Shown one piece after another: positions 35,482-47,810 of a stretch of DNA of 64,000 bases (position 1 is its first letter; each line of letters opens with the position of its first letter). Source of the DNA: Formicarius rufipectus (lineage: Eukaryota > Chordata > Aves > Passeriformes > Formicariidae). A program made the translations under genes and the position numbers. A model generated the notes under the pieces. That model made no database searches and was not told where the DNA came from. It was given only the letters and a program-made list of their open reading frames with translations. The stretch spans positions 3,448,091 through 3,512,090 of the forward strand of contig VXAU01001757.1 of NCBI GenBank assembly GCA_013399695.1. Direction: 5' to 3'.

Positions 35482-37944
35482 ACAGAAGACCAAAAGGATG
35501 AGGAGGCAGCTCGAGGTCTAAACACCCATATTTGAGCCTTGCAGGTCAGTGAGGGAGGTGTTGAGAAAGCCCAGGTGGGCATCCAGGATGTTTGTGCTGA
35601 GGGGAGGGCTGGATGCTGCACCTTTGTCACCCTCTGTTGTCACCCCCACAGCTCTGCAGCCCCAGATGAGCCATCCCAGCAGTGGAACTAGGACAGGGGG
35701 AGCCCTGGGGCTTTTAGAAGTGTCACAGAGTCAGCAGCAACCAGGAGCCCTGGGGGCCTTAACATGGACCCACCAACAGCAGCTAGAGCACAACAAAGCA
35801 GCTCAGAAACTGTGCCAGGACAGAGACGGTGCCATTTCTCCCTACAAAACAAAAGTTAATTTGCAGCTCCTCACTAGTCTAGTTCCCTAAACTGCTCCCA
35901 GACATGCCTGGAAAAATGTCCCAGTGAGGGGACATTAATTAACTTCATGGCATTTGCCAAAGTGCCACTTTTCAGTTTTGCTTTTTCCTCGTCTCCAGCT
36001 GAAAGCTGCCAGAAGCCACTGCAAGTTAGGCCAGAACAAGAGTGAAATTATGATTAAAAATGAGGGAAATAGAGAGATCAAAGGAGGCAGCTGATAAGCA
36101 GAGCCCAACAATCCTGCTGAAACAACCCTGGCTGCACAGCCAATAGGTGAGAACAAAGAAGAGATGATGGGCCAGCCAGTGCTGGGAGAGGCAATGAGAT
36201 AGAAAAGATAAAAAATCCTGCTAAACACAAAGATTTGAGGTGATAACCTCACAAGGAATAAATGGCCTGGTCTGCAGCTCGTGCTGTACCTTAGTGCCTT
36301 GTGCAGAAACACTGAGCTCTGATATGATGCCTCTGATAGCACTTCAAGTGTGTAAGTACAACACAGTCTCATTAAACAAGTCCCTCCATGTAATTTGCCT
36401 TTTTGATGAACAGGGTGGCTGAACACTAAGCCTGCCCTTCTGCTGGGCACGACCTGGGCACAATCCTGCCAGCCCCAAGTGCTCAGACTCTCCTTCCTCA
36501 CTGGCCCCAGGTTGCTTTAATACCTCTTTCTCTCTCTCCCCTCAATTAACAAGCACTGACTGACACTCCTTCCAAGAGACAGATGTGTGATAAATGCTTG
36601 TGAACTTGGATTATAAGCAAAGCCTGGAATAAATTACAAAAGCAGCTGATTCCTTTGGGTATAAAAGAAAGCAAAGAACGAAGGGAAAGGTCCTTTGCTG
36701 AGTACCATGGGAACATAAATAATTAGCGATCTGTTCCTTTTAAATTCCTGGGAGCTCAGGGTTGCTGTGCACTGCTTCAGCTGGCAGATGAATCCGAGGT
36801 AAGGAATCCCCTGATTGAAGTCCTGACCAAAGAAAATGCCTTGGAACTCCTTCAGGTTTAGTCCCAAGAGCTCTAAATCCAGAGCTGCTCACTGAGGAGC
36901 ATGCCCAACTTTTCCACCTCCTTCTTCTATGGCCTTTCATTGGATTTATTTCAGCTTTTCCAGGTGAGAGGGATGCTTTTCATCTCCCCCAGCATGGGAG
37001 GAGGCAGAGGAAAGAGGATACAGGGGATGCCCTGATTGAGCCGAACACAAAGGATAGAAAATGCAGGTTTTCTGTGTCCTTCAGCTCTCAGAGGAGCAAC
37101 CAGGGATGCCCTGCCCAACCTCTGCGGGGGATGGGGCACATTTGCCACCCTGTCTCCTGCCACCACGGTATGTAAAGGACAGCAGAGTTGAGATGGGATG
37201 TGCAGGTGGACACCTGAGCTTGTTGCAGGTGCAGCTGCTTCAGTGTGTGTGCTCCGGAGCAGGTAACAAAGAGCCACCGCAGCGGAATAACGCAGAGCCA
37301 TTATCACTTCCCAGGGGATTTCACCCCTGGATGATTCCCGTGCCAGGGCAGGCTCTGCTGCAGGAAGAATCACCGGCATGAACTGTTGGCATTTTTAATG
37401 TAATCTCACTATTTTTTATTAGTACTAGTCCTAGAAATAACTTTTTTTCAGAGACCTTATGCAAAACACCTATTCCTAAGAACAAAATAAATTCCCTCAG
37501 CAGGACGGGGAGAAAGACTAAATTCTCTGCATACATCTTCCCTCACAAAAGGATAAACCCAATCCTGATCTTATGCCTCCAACACAGTGTACCAGGTCCC
37601 AGCCCTTCCCTTCACACCAGCCTCTTCAGAGCAACTCAGGCTGATCCCTGTGCTCAGACAAACAGGTTTGATCCAAAAGTGAACATATCATACATACAGC
37701 ATCACTGTGGTGAAGGAAAAGCCTCTATTTTGCTATAACAAAAAGGCCAAATAAAATAAACTAAGGAAATAATTTCCAGCAGCACAGGGATTCAGAGGCA
37801 CAAAGAGCCAACCCATAGTAGAAGGCAAAGGGTGAGCCTCAGTGGTCCAAAAAAAAACATCTCCAGAGGGTGCCCAGAGAGAGGTTCCAGGCTCTGTTGT
37901 GTCCACCAACAGCAATGGCCAGAAAAGAAAACACAATTCCAACT

Positions 37945-38140
37945 CATCATGAGGAAGAACTTTCTATGGAGGGTGGCAGAGCACTGCTAGAGTTGCACAG
38001 TGAGGGTGTGGAGTCTCTCATCTGGAGATATTAACCTGGATTTGTTCCTGTGTCACCTGCTCTGGGTGACCCTGCCTTGGCAGAGCCTTGGACTGAGTGA
38101 TCTCCAGAGGTCCCCTCTGGAATTCTTTGGCCTCACAACA
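37945..38140 (+). mobile_element. CR1 LINE 3' fragment (older subfamily)
   Basis: GAGGAAGAACTTTCTATGGA..GGAGTCTCTCATCTGGAGAT..GGACTGAGTGATCTCCAGAG matches the CR1 type whose 3' end reads GATCTCCAGAGGTCCC. Confidence 0.82.
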
Positions 38141-39785
38141 AATGGGTGCATTTCTGACCCTTCTGTAACCAGCACTGAATTAACCCCCCCAACCTTCATC
38201 TCACAGAGCTGCGCAGATATGAACGCAAAATCCCTCCTCCTCCTTGCACAAGAGAAACACTCCAGAGTCCTGGGAGGAGACCCAGCAAAATGACAGCAGA
38301 GTCCCCTCCCCAAACCATATGCAACCTACTTTTCTGACTGGAATTCCTGAGCCAGACTCCAGGGAGAAGAGAGCGAGAGCAGCATCTGTAGACAAATGCT
38401 CCTCTGCACTAACGAGACGCAGCAGCCTAACACTGTGTGACACTACAGCACTCGCAGGTAGGTTCTGCAGAAGACAGGGAGCTCAGGGCTTGGCTGCTGC
38501 CCAGGATGAAGGCAGATATTCTGATTGTGAGGCAGTTCCTCAATGAGTCCTTGTTGCTGCTAAGCAGGAGAGACCTGGACACAGGCAGAGCAGAAGAGGA
38601 CGCTCCTTTGCAGTGGCATTGAGCTGACAGGAAAAGCCACGTGTCCAGAAAATATTGCAGGGCACTCACGCTGCAAATACTTAGTCCAGAGGAGATAAAA
38701 AACCATCCTGCAATCCACTGTATCTGGAAAGTAAGTCACACCTTGAGCCTCTCTCCATTAACATTACAAAGGAGAGGCGCTGCTTTCTGCCCTTGGAGAT
38801 GACACTCCAACGAGGTGGTTCCAGAGGATGTTGAGGGCTGGAGGTTGGAACATGAAGCATTTTACTGGAGGCATCTGGAGTCACAAACTCCACTCCATTG
38901 TCAGGCTGTGCAGGGGTTAAATCAGGAAACAATGAGGTTCTTAAAGAGGAGAGAGGAATTTCAGGGCCAGCAATGTTTTGGGTATTTCTGCATTGAGGGA
39001 GGGAAACAAGGGAACAATGATAGAGCATTAGGGATCTTTTCATTTGTCAAGGTCTAAAATGAATTATTCCCAACTTTAAATATGTTTTCCTTTTTAGTGA
39101 AGCAAATCATATTAATCCTGCAAAGAGTTTTTTGCTTTATTTAAAGCTGCCATTTTCTTGCAAAATCCAAACTCCCAGCCTCTGTGTGCACAAAAAAGGT
39201 CACCCAGAGTTGACACGACAGGTCACTGCTGTGGCAGAAAGCCTGGAAGACCAGGACTTTGCTCTCTACAAGTTGGCAGTTTGAAACTGGGCAAAGGGCA
39301 CACGACAGCTGGTGGGTAGATGGGCGATGCATTTTCCTGCCAGGTGGGCTAGGAGGGCAGCAGGAGACAAGAGATCTGAGTCACTGGAAGCAAATCTCGA
39401 GCCTGCTTCCCTGAAGTACCCACAAACCAGACGCTCCTTGCCAGGCTGGCCTGGGAGCCTTTATTAAGTCTGTGTTGTTTGCAACCAGAACACCACCCTC
39501 TGCAACTGGCCAGTCCCTAGAAGAGGCTGTTCATGAGCTGAGCAGAAAATGTCCCCACCATCACATTGCATTAGTGTCCCAAAAGCAAAACAAAAGGGTT
39601 CAGGGGAAGAGCTATGTCTTGAGCACTGCAGGGCTGACCTGGTGCTGCTGGAGATGCCAGGGTAGGGATGGGGAGCAGCCAATGAGGGGCTGGGCTGGAG
39701 GAGAAGGAAGAACACTTGTGAGTGCTGAGCACATCATAAGGAGGAGAAGGAGACTGCTTGTGAGGTTACGAGGCAGGGCTAGGCT

Positions 39786-39915
39786 GCCAGACCTTCAGGA
39801 GTGTTTGGATGATCCTCTGGGGCACAGAGTGGGATTGTTGGAGTGTCTAAGCAGGGCCAGGAGTTGCACTGGATGGTCCTGGTGGGTCCCATCAGAGATA
39901 TTCTGTGATTCCATG
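39786..39915 (+). mobile_element. CR1 LINE 3' end (left arm of inverted pair)
   Basis: TTTGGATGATCCTCTGGGGC..TGGATGGTCCTGGTGGGTCC..ATTCTGTGATTCCATGA. It faces the related copy at 39971-40139 tail to tail across 55 bp. Confidence 0.85.
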
Positions 39916-39970
39916 ACTCTCTGAACTGCAGTCTTTCCCACCGAGCCATCAGCTGAAACATTCATTGACT

Positions 39971-40139
39971 TCTGGAACCACAGAATACCAGAACATGTTG
40001 GGGTGGCAATCCAGGGATCACCCTGTCCAACCCTCAGCCCTGCACAGGCACAAAACCAGGAGTCACGCCCTATGCCCCAGAGGGTCATCCAAACCCTCCT
40101 GGAGCTCTGCCAGACTTGTGGCAGTGCCCACTTGCTCAG
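39971..40139 (-). mobile_element. CR1 LINE 3' end (right arm of inverted pair)
   Basis: The reverse complement shares the TTTGGATGACCCTCTGGGGC block with the left arm, so the pair could form a long imperfect stem in RNA. Confidence 0.85.
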
Positions 40140-40559
40140 AGGTGAAGTACAACCACTACTCATACCAGCTGGCAGCCTTTAAATCAAGAAGGCTGGACTA
40201 AAAGTCCTGAAATCATTTTTTAAAAAAATCAATCCCCAAATATTAAGACTATTTGCATTATGATCTCTCATCTTTTGTAGGGAGCTGTGGTTATTTTTAC
40301 AAGCTTAAAAAAATACACAGTGAAAGCTGGAAGTGTCCTCTTGTCCCAAGGATTAACACAAGCCATCGAATCTCATAACATGACTTGCAAGGTAATATTT
40401 ACTTTTTTAATACAGACCTCATGGTCCTTAAAAAGGTACAATAATGTATCTTTTTTTAAGGTGGGTTTGGTTTTTTTTTTTGGCCAGAACTATCACATCA
40501 AACACACAATGTTGTTCTAAGGAAAACACAGTTTGCCGAGACATCTAAAATATTGTGTA

Positions 40560-40720
40560 TTCCCTCCATCTGCTTCTGCTAAATAAACCCAGGGCCTTAT
40601 CTAATATAATGAGTAGATGTTGGCAATAATTGCACAGCCATCTGTACTGTGCTTTAAACCTGTTGCAAGTTGGGCTGTGGGCAGGAAAAAGTCAGGATTT
40701 ATTCCCTCAATATGGAAAAC
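40560..40720. promoter_or_regulatory. Candidate conserved noncoding element
   Basis: The segment carries TTATCTAATATAATGAG and TTGGCAATAATTGCACAGCC-type sequence, has no repeat or coding signature and differs in composition from the CR1-rich flanks. The suggestion rests on composition and motif appearance only. Confidence 0.2.
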
Positions 40721-41837
40721 AGACATTGTAAATCCCCCTCTCCTATTTTTTAGGATGATTTAACAAAAACAGGTCTTGTGCTTGGTGCTTTGGGAACAGT
40801 ATTTCACCAACGTGATAAATTTTTTCATGATTTGTACAAATAAACTTCAAGTTCTGCAGCTCACAAGGTGGGTCCGGCCTCCAGGACGGGGCAGCCACCA
40901 TACAAGACCTTCCAGCACTGATGACACCCAACCAGAAAGCCTTTTGAGGATGAGCATCCCAGAGGAAACTCCCCAAGACATTTAATGTCCAATTGAAAAG
41001 ATTCTTCTCATTGCACTCAGCTGCTGAATTCATGACATGCAGGTCACACCACTCAGATATGCTTGGCAGTTCATGGGGCATCTTGAGGGACCCACGTGGG
41101 TCTAGTTCAACATTCCCACCATGTGCCTAGGAATGTTTTCCAAACCTCCCCTGAGTTACTCAGCTCCTCATTCCCACTCAAACTGAACCCACATCACAGC
41201 AACAGTGCTAATAATTGTTGATGTTTTTAACCATTGTTCTTGCCCTGTTGGAGTGGAGCAGAGCTGTCACGGTCAAAACAAACCATCCTTTTTTGATCCT
41301 CATAGGTCCAACTCAGATAATCCATAATTCTAGGACCACACCAGCTGGGAAAGCTGGAAAAGAGGGATTCAACTGCAGGTCTCATCACCCCACCAGAGCA
41401 ACCTGCCAAATGTCAGCAAAACAAGGCTATTTGACAAATTTCCCCTGCAGCACATGACAAAGTGCCTAGGAGAGAGCAGGAGTTCTCTGCTGCTTTGCAG
41501 GGAGTCCCAAACCTCTGAAGTCCTTGGAGAATGAGACCTGGAGAAACAATAACTTGTCACCTATGAAATCTTATGAGCTTTCTTCATCCAGGTGCACGAG
41601 GGCCCAGAATGAAGATATTCAGAGAGCACAGCACAGCTCCTGGGCACTGAAAGGACCTTTTAATATCTTCAACACCAATGCAACATATGCCCACAGTCAC
41701 TCTCTGGGCATTGGAGTTCCAGTACTGTTTTCTTCCTCCTCCACTCCCCTCTTTCCCCAGATGACCCATTATTTTGCACCCAGCACAGCAGGATAATCCC
41801 CTTCACAAAGACAACACAAGATGATTTCTAGTAAGCA

Positions 41838-41882
41838 ACCATAGAATGGTTCAGGTTGGGAGTGACCACAAGAAGTCATCAA
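41838..41882 (-). mobile_element. CR1 3' tail fragment
   Basis: CATAGAATGGTTCAGGTTGGG is the inverted tail of a CR1, cut off after about 45 bp where the plus-strand copy begins. Confidence 0.75.
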
Positions 41883-41883
41883 A

Positions 41884-42118
41884 CAAAATCTGGAAGAGGG
41901 GAAATTGAGGCAGGAGATCAGGCAAAAATCCTTCCCTGGGAGGGTGGGCAGGCCCTGGCACAGGTTGCCCAGAGAAGCCATGGCTGCCCCTTCCCTGGAA
42001 GTGTCTAAGGCCAGGTTGGACAGGGTTGGGAGCAACGGTGGGATGTCTTCCTGCTTATGGCAAGGGAAGGCACTGGATGATCTTTAAGTTCCTTTCCAAC
42101 TTGTAATGTTCTCTGATC
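41884..42118 (+). mobile_element. CR1 LINE 3' fragment
   Basis: Sense-oriented, with GGTTGCCCAGAGAAGCCATG, TCTAAGGCCAGGTTGGACAG and the end TAAGTTCCTTTCCAACTTGT. Confidence 0.9.
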
Positions 42119-42123
42119 CATTG

Positions 42124-42240
42124 TAACCTCCCTTCTCCAGCAGGATCCCCTGGAGCAGTCACCAACCACTGCGTTCAACTGGTTTTGGAAAATCTCCAGG
42201 GTAGGAGACTCCAAATCTCTCTGGACAGCCTGTTTCTGTG
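42124..42240 (-). mobile_element. CR1 LINE internal 3' fragment
   Basis: CCTTCTCCAGCAGGATCCCC..TCTCCAGGGTAGGAGACTCC..TCTGGACAGCCTGTTTCTGTG matches an antisense CR1 block. It directly follows a plus-strand CR1, so three CR1 pieces of mixed orientation sit within 400 bp. Confidence 0.8.
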
Positions 42241-44094
42241 AAGGAAACGGGCAATGCAAGTGGGCAGCAGAGGCAGGGGGGCTCAGAGCAATGGCACTCA
42301 TACAGGGAAGTGACATCTTTATAATAGAACAGGGGGATGAGTCCCAGTTAATTGGCACTCTGGATAACAGAGGCTCTCGCTCCCCAGTGGGCTGTTGAGA
42401 TCCCTGGAATTGCTGCAGAGGAAAGTCTGGCAGCCTTTTCCTCAGGAAAATTTCCACATTTCTGGGCTGGATAAACTAACCATTAAAAAATCCATGCCAT
42501 GGGCACAAAACTGCCAGCAGAGCAGAAAATATTTCTATTTTCCAGATTTGCGTAGCAGCCTCTTTGGACCCATTGGGAGGGAAGTTGTAGTTTTCCATGT
42601 TCCCCTTGCACCAGTCCTGGATTTCAGATCTTTATGTCCTCCCCCTGCCCAGGCAGAGATGCCTGTCCATGAGCTCCAGCCACGTGAGCCACCTCCAGAG
42701 AGCCCCAGCCAGCTCGTTGGCGCTGTTGATTTTCCCAGCAAAAAGACCTGGAGAAGGAGATCTCTGGGAATTTCTTAGTCAGCAGATGGAGAGGAGCATC
42801 CCATGCTCCACAGAAGCTTCCTGACAGGGCAGCGCACGAGAACATCGTGCTGAGGGCTTTGGGATGTGGGCCAACAGCATTAGTTCCTTGGGTTTGATGA
42901 AGCCCATTGCTGTGAAATGGTGCAGAAAACCCTCTAACCCTTCGGCAGCCAAGCTAACTGTTATGGTAGGAGCTAAATCAGCCCTGACCTGCCCCCAGAA
43001 GCCAAGGGAGGAGAGCCCAGGCAGAGAAAAAGAATCTGAAGCAGCTCTGCTGATTTCTCATGTGCTAAAAACAGGTGGGTTTAGCAAGGGTGGGTTTCAG
43101 ACCTGAGAAGTTTAATCAGAAAAGTCACTGCTCCACTCCCCGCTGCTGTTCTTTCCCTGTCATACCACTTTCTTGCCTCAGCTGGGTTTGCTTCACGTTT
43201 TGCAGTGTTTAAATCTTCTGGGGTGGGCAGCACCAGCCGACTCACTGCCCTGTGAGCAGACAACAGTCCCAGAAAGACACCTCCGGGGCCACAGAGCACA
43301 CGCCAGGCAGGGACAGAGCCCGGAGTGCTCCTGCAGCCTCTTGCCATTCCTGATGTTAACTGGGAGTCTGCAGAGCATCGTCGGAAGGAGTTCAGCTCCA
43401 AGCAGGGAAGGACTCGCAGTGGTTTCCACAGCGAGGGCTTCCAACGTTTGCTTAACCATGGCCTTCCCCCAGGACAGAGCAGAGCGGGTTCTGCCTCCCT
43501 GCCAGAGCCTTGGAAACGCAGGAGGAGGCACCTCCTGATGGGCAGGGGGCAGCTCCGGGGCTGGGCGAGGTGGCACGGGGCACTAGACAAGGTTGTTCGG
43601 CTGTGCCCCAGGTGTGGATGTGGCAGCTCCAGCTGTGGACAAGGTGGCAGTGGGGGAACTGGGCTTTCTCCCCACTGGCCTCCTTCTCACAGCACAGAGG
43701 GGACAAAGTCCTTTGGCAACTCCTGCATCCAGGCTCAGGCAGGGGATAGTGATGCAGAGAGAGGGCTGGGCATGGAATGCTCCCACAGCACTGTAGTCTA
43801 GGGAGACACAAGCAGGGAGAAACATCTAAAACACTTCAAGTCCTCCTTCCCTCAGTCGTCCTTCAGCAGATAGTTCTGCTCTGTTCCTGCTCCCACTCTG
43901 TTTCACCCAGTTTCTTTGGGGCAGGGCAGGGCTTCATCAGCAGCTCTCCAGAGCACAACACAAGGGCGCCACAACCCTGTCTCAGGGCACTAAGAACCAT
44001 CCCCGTGGAGAGAAAGAGCAGAAGAACGTATAAAACCAAAGCACTGCACTGTGTAAATCTGACGTCTAGAACTGCCCTGTCAAAATGGAAATAG

Positions 44095-44310
44095 AATCAT
44101 AAACTGGTTTGGTTTCAAAGGGACTTCAAAGATTGTCCTGATCCAATCTTATCCCTAGCCATGGGCAGGAACATCTTCCACTAGACAAGGTTGTTCCAAA
44201 GCCCTGCCCAGCCTGGTCTTGGACATTCAAGGGATGGGGCAGCCATAGATTTTCTGGGCATCAAGTGTCAGGGTCTTCCTAGCCTGATCTATTCCCTATA
44301 TCCAACCTAC
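44095..44310 (-). mobile_element. CR1 LINE 3' fragment
   Basis: A degraded antisense copy from AATCATAAACTGGTTTGGTTT through GGGATGGGGCAGCCATAGAT. Confidence 0.88.
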
Positions 44311-44325
44311 ATTTCTCCTCTTTCA

Positions 44326-44412
44326 CAGAATAATTTGGGTTGAGGGACATAAAGGTCATCTTCTTCCAACGCCCTTGCAAAGAGCATATGCACCTTCCAC
44401 TGGAGCAAGTTG
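44326..44412 (-). mobile_element. CR1 3' tail fragment
   Basis: CACAGAATAATTTGGGTTGAGG..CTTCCACTGGAGCAAGTTGC, a second short antisense copy immediately after the previous one. Confidence 0.75.
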
Positions 44413-45299
44413 CATCTTGGTGGCAATAACTCCAGCAAACCAAGAAGTGTTGCTAGTTCTTAGAAAAAAATCAATCAGAAGAGAAGAGGTTTGAGCAGGA
44501 GAAAGCCTTTTTTTCCCCACCAAAATGTCTTTTCTTTTTTTCATGGAAACATCCATTTCAGTTTTCCAGTGGGAAATAACATCACATTTTTGATTCGCTT
44601 TGACTTCAAATATGACTTGAGATTTTATTTTCATTCGGTTGCTTTTAATGGCCATGATATCGGAAAGCCGGATGAAAGCAGGCAGTTCCGCTTCAAATCA
44701 GGTTGAAACCTCCCCGAGGAAAACTGTACCTTTGGAAACAAAAGTTTTTGCAATGAGGTTTTTTAAGGCCAATAGGGAAAAATGTGGATTTCTGGGCTGT
44801 CATCCTTCAACACTTCCCAGACTTGGCTCCTGCCCCTTCCACCCAGGACACACCGTGGGATCGGAGGGTTTGACACGGAGCGGTTCAGCTGCAGTTCTCC
44901 CACGTTCAGCTGCCCTCAGAGCCACGAGGGTCTCTGGAGAGCTGAGGCCCTCCCTGTCCCCAACACTGCTGCACAGCCACCAAGGCTTTTTCCCTGGGGT
45001 TTGAGAATGGAAGTGCAAACATCCCAATCTGTTCACATCCCCTGCAGCTCTTGCCAACCCAGATCGGCCATGGTTTGGTCACTGCAGATAATTCATAGCA
45101 GAGGGTCTCCCAGTTAGAGCTGGCAGTGCCCCACCCAGCCACATCACCCCTTACAGATGCTGAATATATGTTTATCCTCAGCACCTCATCATCACATCCT
45201 GTTTTTTCAGCTGCAGTTACATCAAATGGTCCTGCCAGAATTGACGTCTCCGCATCCTCAGCATCTCCTGGATTCTGAGAGCAAGTTCTGGTGAAGACC

Positions 45300-45556
45300 A
45301 AACCCCTTTAACCACAATCCGAGTGGCGTAGGCCCCCGCCTGTGGAGCCGGCTCCTCCTCTGAGGATGCTGGTTCAAATCCTGGAGGAACTCGCTGTCGC
45401 CGTCCGAGCTGCTCGGCCGTGGCAAGATGAGCCTCAGGAGTAAAGGGAGTGGGGCCAGTTCTGCGCACCCTGTGCCTCACTTAAAAAATCCATTGCGCAG
45501 GCTTATCCCAAGATCTTCGTTCGCGAAGTCCAGCCAACAACAACAACAACCACAAT
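45300..45556 (+). mobile_element. tRNA-derived SINE-like element with (CAA)n tail
   Basis: A near-perfect pol III B box (GGTTCAAATCC) lies at 45371-45381. It is preceded by a D-arm/A-box-like CCGAGTGG..TAGGC near 45319-45332, similar to Ser/Leu tRNAs. The body is CpG-rich and ends in TTCGTTCGCGAAGTCCAGCC followed by a (CAA)n run at about 45535-45553. Head on the left and tail on the right give plus orientation. A microsatellite tail without poly-A suggests mobilisation by an RTE or CR1-type LINE rather than L1; the RTE fragment nearby makes RTE attractive, but this is inference. The left boundary is uncertain and no target-site duplication was established. Confidence 0.6.
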
Positions 45557-46844
45557 GAGGGGGAAGCTGAGATCACAAAATTCATCACACCAGTGACTGA
45601 CCCAGAGAATGATTTTAGCTCCTTTGCACAGAGGGGAGAGGCTGGACCTGCAGAGGCAGCAACACAAAACCCTGGATGTCACAGATGAGTAGAGGATTTA
45701 GACTTACACGCTTTCCCTCACCCCACTGCAGGGGGGAAGCCTTTACCGTCTTTCCACTTTGCTCTCACTTCTGTTTTCTCTCTCACTGCACAAAGGAGGC
45801 AGTAGAATTTTAATGCCTTTTATGTTCTGTGAAAGGTCTCTGACCTTTTCAGTCCTGTCATTCCATCAGCTGGCCAGACCCTCTTCCCTGCCCAGGACGA
45901 GGAGGATGAGGGGACAGCTGGGAAGAGCACCTTCTTCCAAGAGCCACAGGGCTTTTCTGGTGGTTGAGGAGCTGCCCTCCACAGCACCAGGATTCTGTTG
46001 GGACCAACCAAGAGGAAAAGACCTCCATGCATGAGGATGACACCAGTCCCTGCCACACCTCCCATAGCAGAAGGGACCAGGATGGGGAAGTGGAGGGCAC
46101 AGGGCCTCAGGAAGGACCCAGGAATATAATTTTGTGTTTTAAAAGCCTGAGGAAGAAAGCAAAGGGAAAATCGTTCTGTGCTGCTCAAGAGGAGAGGGTT
46201 ATCACCTCTTCTCACAGCACAGAGAACAGATTTCCTTAGTCACTCCAGTTGGGAAGTGGAGATGCAGTAAAGTCTGGAGCATAGTACAGCATCATCAAGA
46301 CCAGCCAAGACCCAAACCCACCCCATGCTATTTCCTCAAGCCCAAAGCAGGAACTGTCCTCTGCCTGGTGTGGGGATGGGGTTTTTTCCTTCTGCTTTGC
46401 TCCTCTAACCCAGGGCTTTGCCTCCTACCCTTTCTCTCTCCCCACAAGGGCAGGGACATGCTCTCCACCCTTTCTCCTTGGCAGGGGCAAAAGGGACCAC
46501 TCACAGAGCTATAACAGCAGGACACAAAATATCCTGGATGGGCAAATTCAAAACCAGAGCAGTCCATTGCTCCACAGAACCATTCACATGGCATGGGACC
46601 ATCTCACCTATAGGCTGGTGCTTCTCCCTCCAAGCTGCTTTAACAGCACAAGGGTTTTCTCCTCCTGCTCCTTCCTCTTCCAAAATCCTCCTCCTCCCCA
46701 GAGACTTACCCTGAAATGCCCTCTAAAAACTCCTCCCTGCTGTGGGGAGAAAAGAGCTCTGGCTGCTGTTGGCAAGCAATAACCTGGTAAATTTTAATCC
46801 ATGCAGTTGTAGTACAGAACAAGGATTGAGATTAAAGGCTCACC

Positions 46845-46990
46845 AGCCCAGTCATAATTATATTAGAGAGGTAATTATCTCTTCTTCCACCTGACTTTGT
46901 GCTTTCTAAATATAATGGAGTTTCCAGCTAATGTTTGCAGCGACAGGACCAGCCACGGCAGAATTGCCTGGAAATATGAAAGTTAATTCT
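46845..46990. promoter_or_regulatory. Candidate conserved noncoding element
   Basis: This AT-rich, repeat-free block contains TCATAATTATATTAG and the near-palindrome AGAGGTAATTATCTCT (about 46868-46883), both with homeodomain-type cores. It also has a TAATGTTTGCAG stretch. It stands between repeat-derived sequences. Conservation cannot be tested here. Confidence 0.25.
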
Positions 46991-47335
46991 CTGCTCAAAT
47001 GTGAGAGCAGCAGAGCCAGACTGTGGAGGAGAACAAAGGAGCAGGGAAACCCTGGCAGGAGAGGGAATCAGAGCTCCTGACAGTTGCTGCTTGTGTCCCT
47101 CCCCAGAGATGGTCCTGAGGACCCCTCAGGCTCTCAACAACCCAAACCTCAGCACCACACTCTGAAAGGCACATGTGGTTAAAGGTACCTGTCCCCCGGA
47201 TCCTGATCTTTCTGAATCTCTTCCCAAAGCATAAAGAAGGATAAAGGGATGTAGAAAAAAATAAAAGAAACAAAAAAGATACATTTTTACTTTTTGATCC
47301 TACTGAATCGTGCAGGAAGGAGAATTCCATCATAC

Positions 47336-47800
47336 AAACCTAGAATGTCTTGGGTGGAAGAGACAGTCAGGTTCATCTCATGCCACCCCCCGCCATGTGC
47401 AGGGACACCATTCACTAACTCAGGTTGATCCAAGACCCATTCAACCCGGTCTTGGACACTTCCAGGGATGGGGCAGCCACAGCTTCTCTGCCCATCCTGT
47501 GCCAGGGTTTCCCCACTCTCACAGCGAATTCCTTCCCAATATCCCATCTATGCCTGTCCTCTGGCAGTGGGAAGCCATTCCCCTTTGTCCTGTCCCTCCA
47601 CCCCTTGTCACAAGTCCCTCTCCAGCTCTCCTGGGGTCCCTTCAGACATTGAAAGGGGCTCTCAGGTCTCCTTGGAGCTTTCTCCTCTCCAGGTAACACC
47701 CCCAGTTCTCCCAGCATGGCTCCAGAGCAGAGGGACTCCAGCCCTTGGAGGATCTTGGTGGCCTCCTCTGGATCTGCTCCAGCAGCTCAGTGTCTTTCCT
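47336..47800 (-). mobile_element. CR1 LINE 3' fragment
   Basis: About 465 bp antisense, starting with the tail-proximal TAGAATGTCTTGGGTGGAAG and extending to TCCAGCAGCTCAGTGTCTTT. It abuts the RTE fragment. Confidence 0.93.
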
Positions 47801-47810
47801 ACCACCACCA

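Noticed and set aside
35053..35535. 160-codon plus-strand frame
   Set aside because: It lies in antisense CR1 3' sequence, which is noncoding; similar frames recur in every CR1 copy here.
45315..45385. A functional tRNA gene
   Set aside because: A- and B-box-like sequences exist but no cloverleaf with paired acceptor stem could be drawn; the downstream body and (CAA)n tail indicate a SINE.
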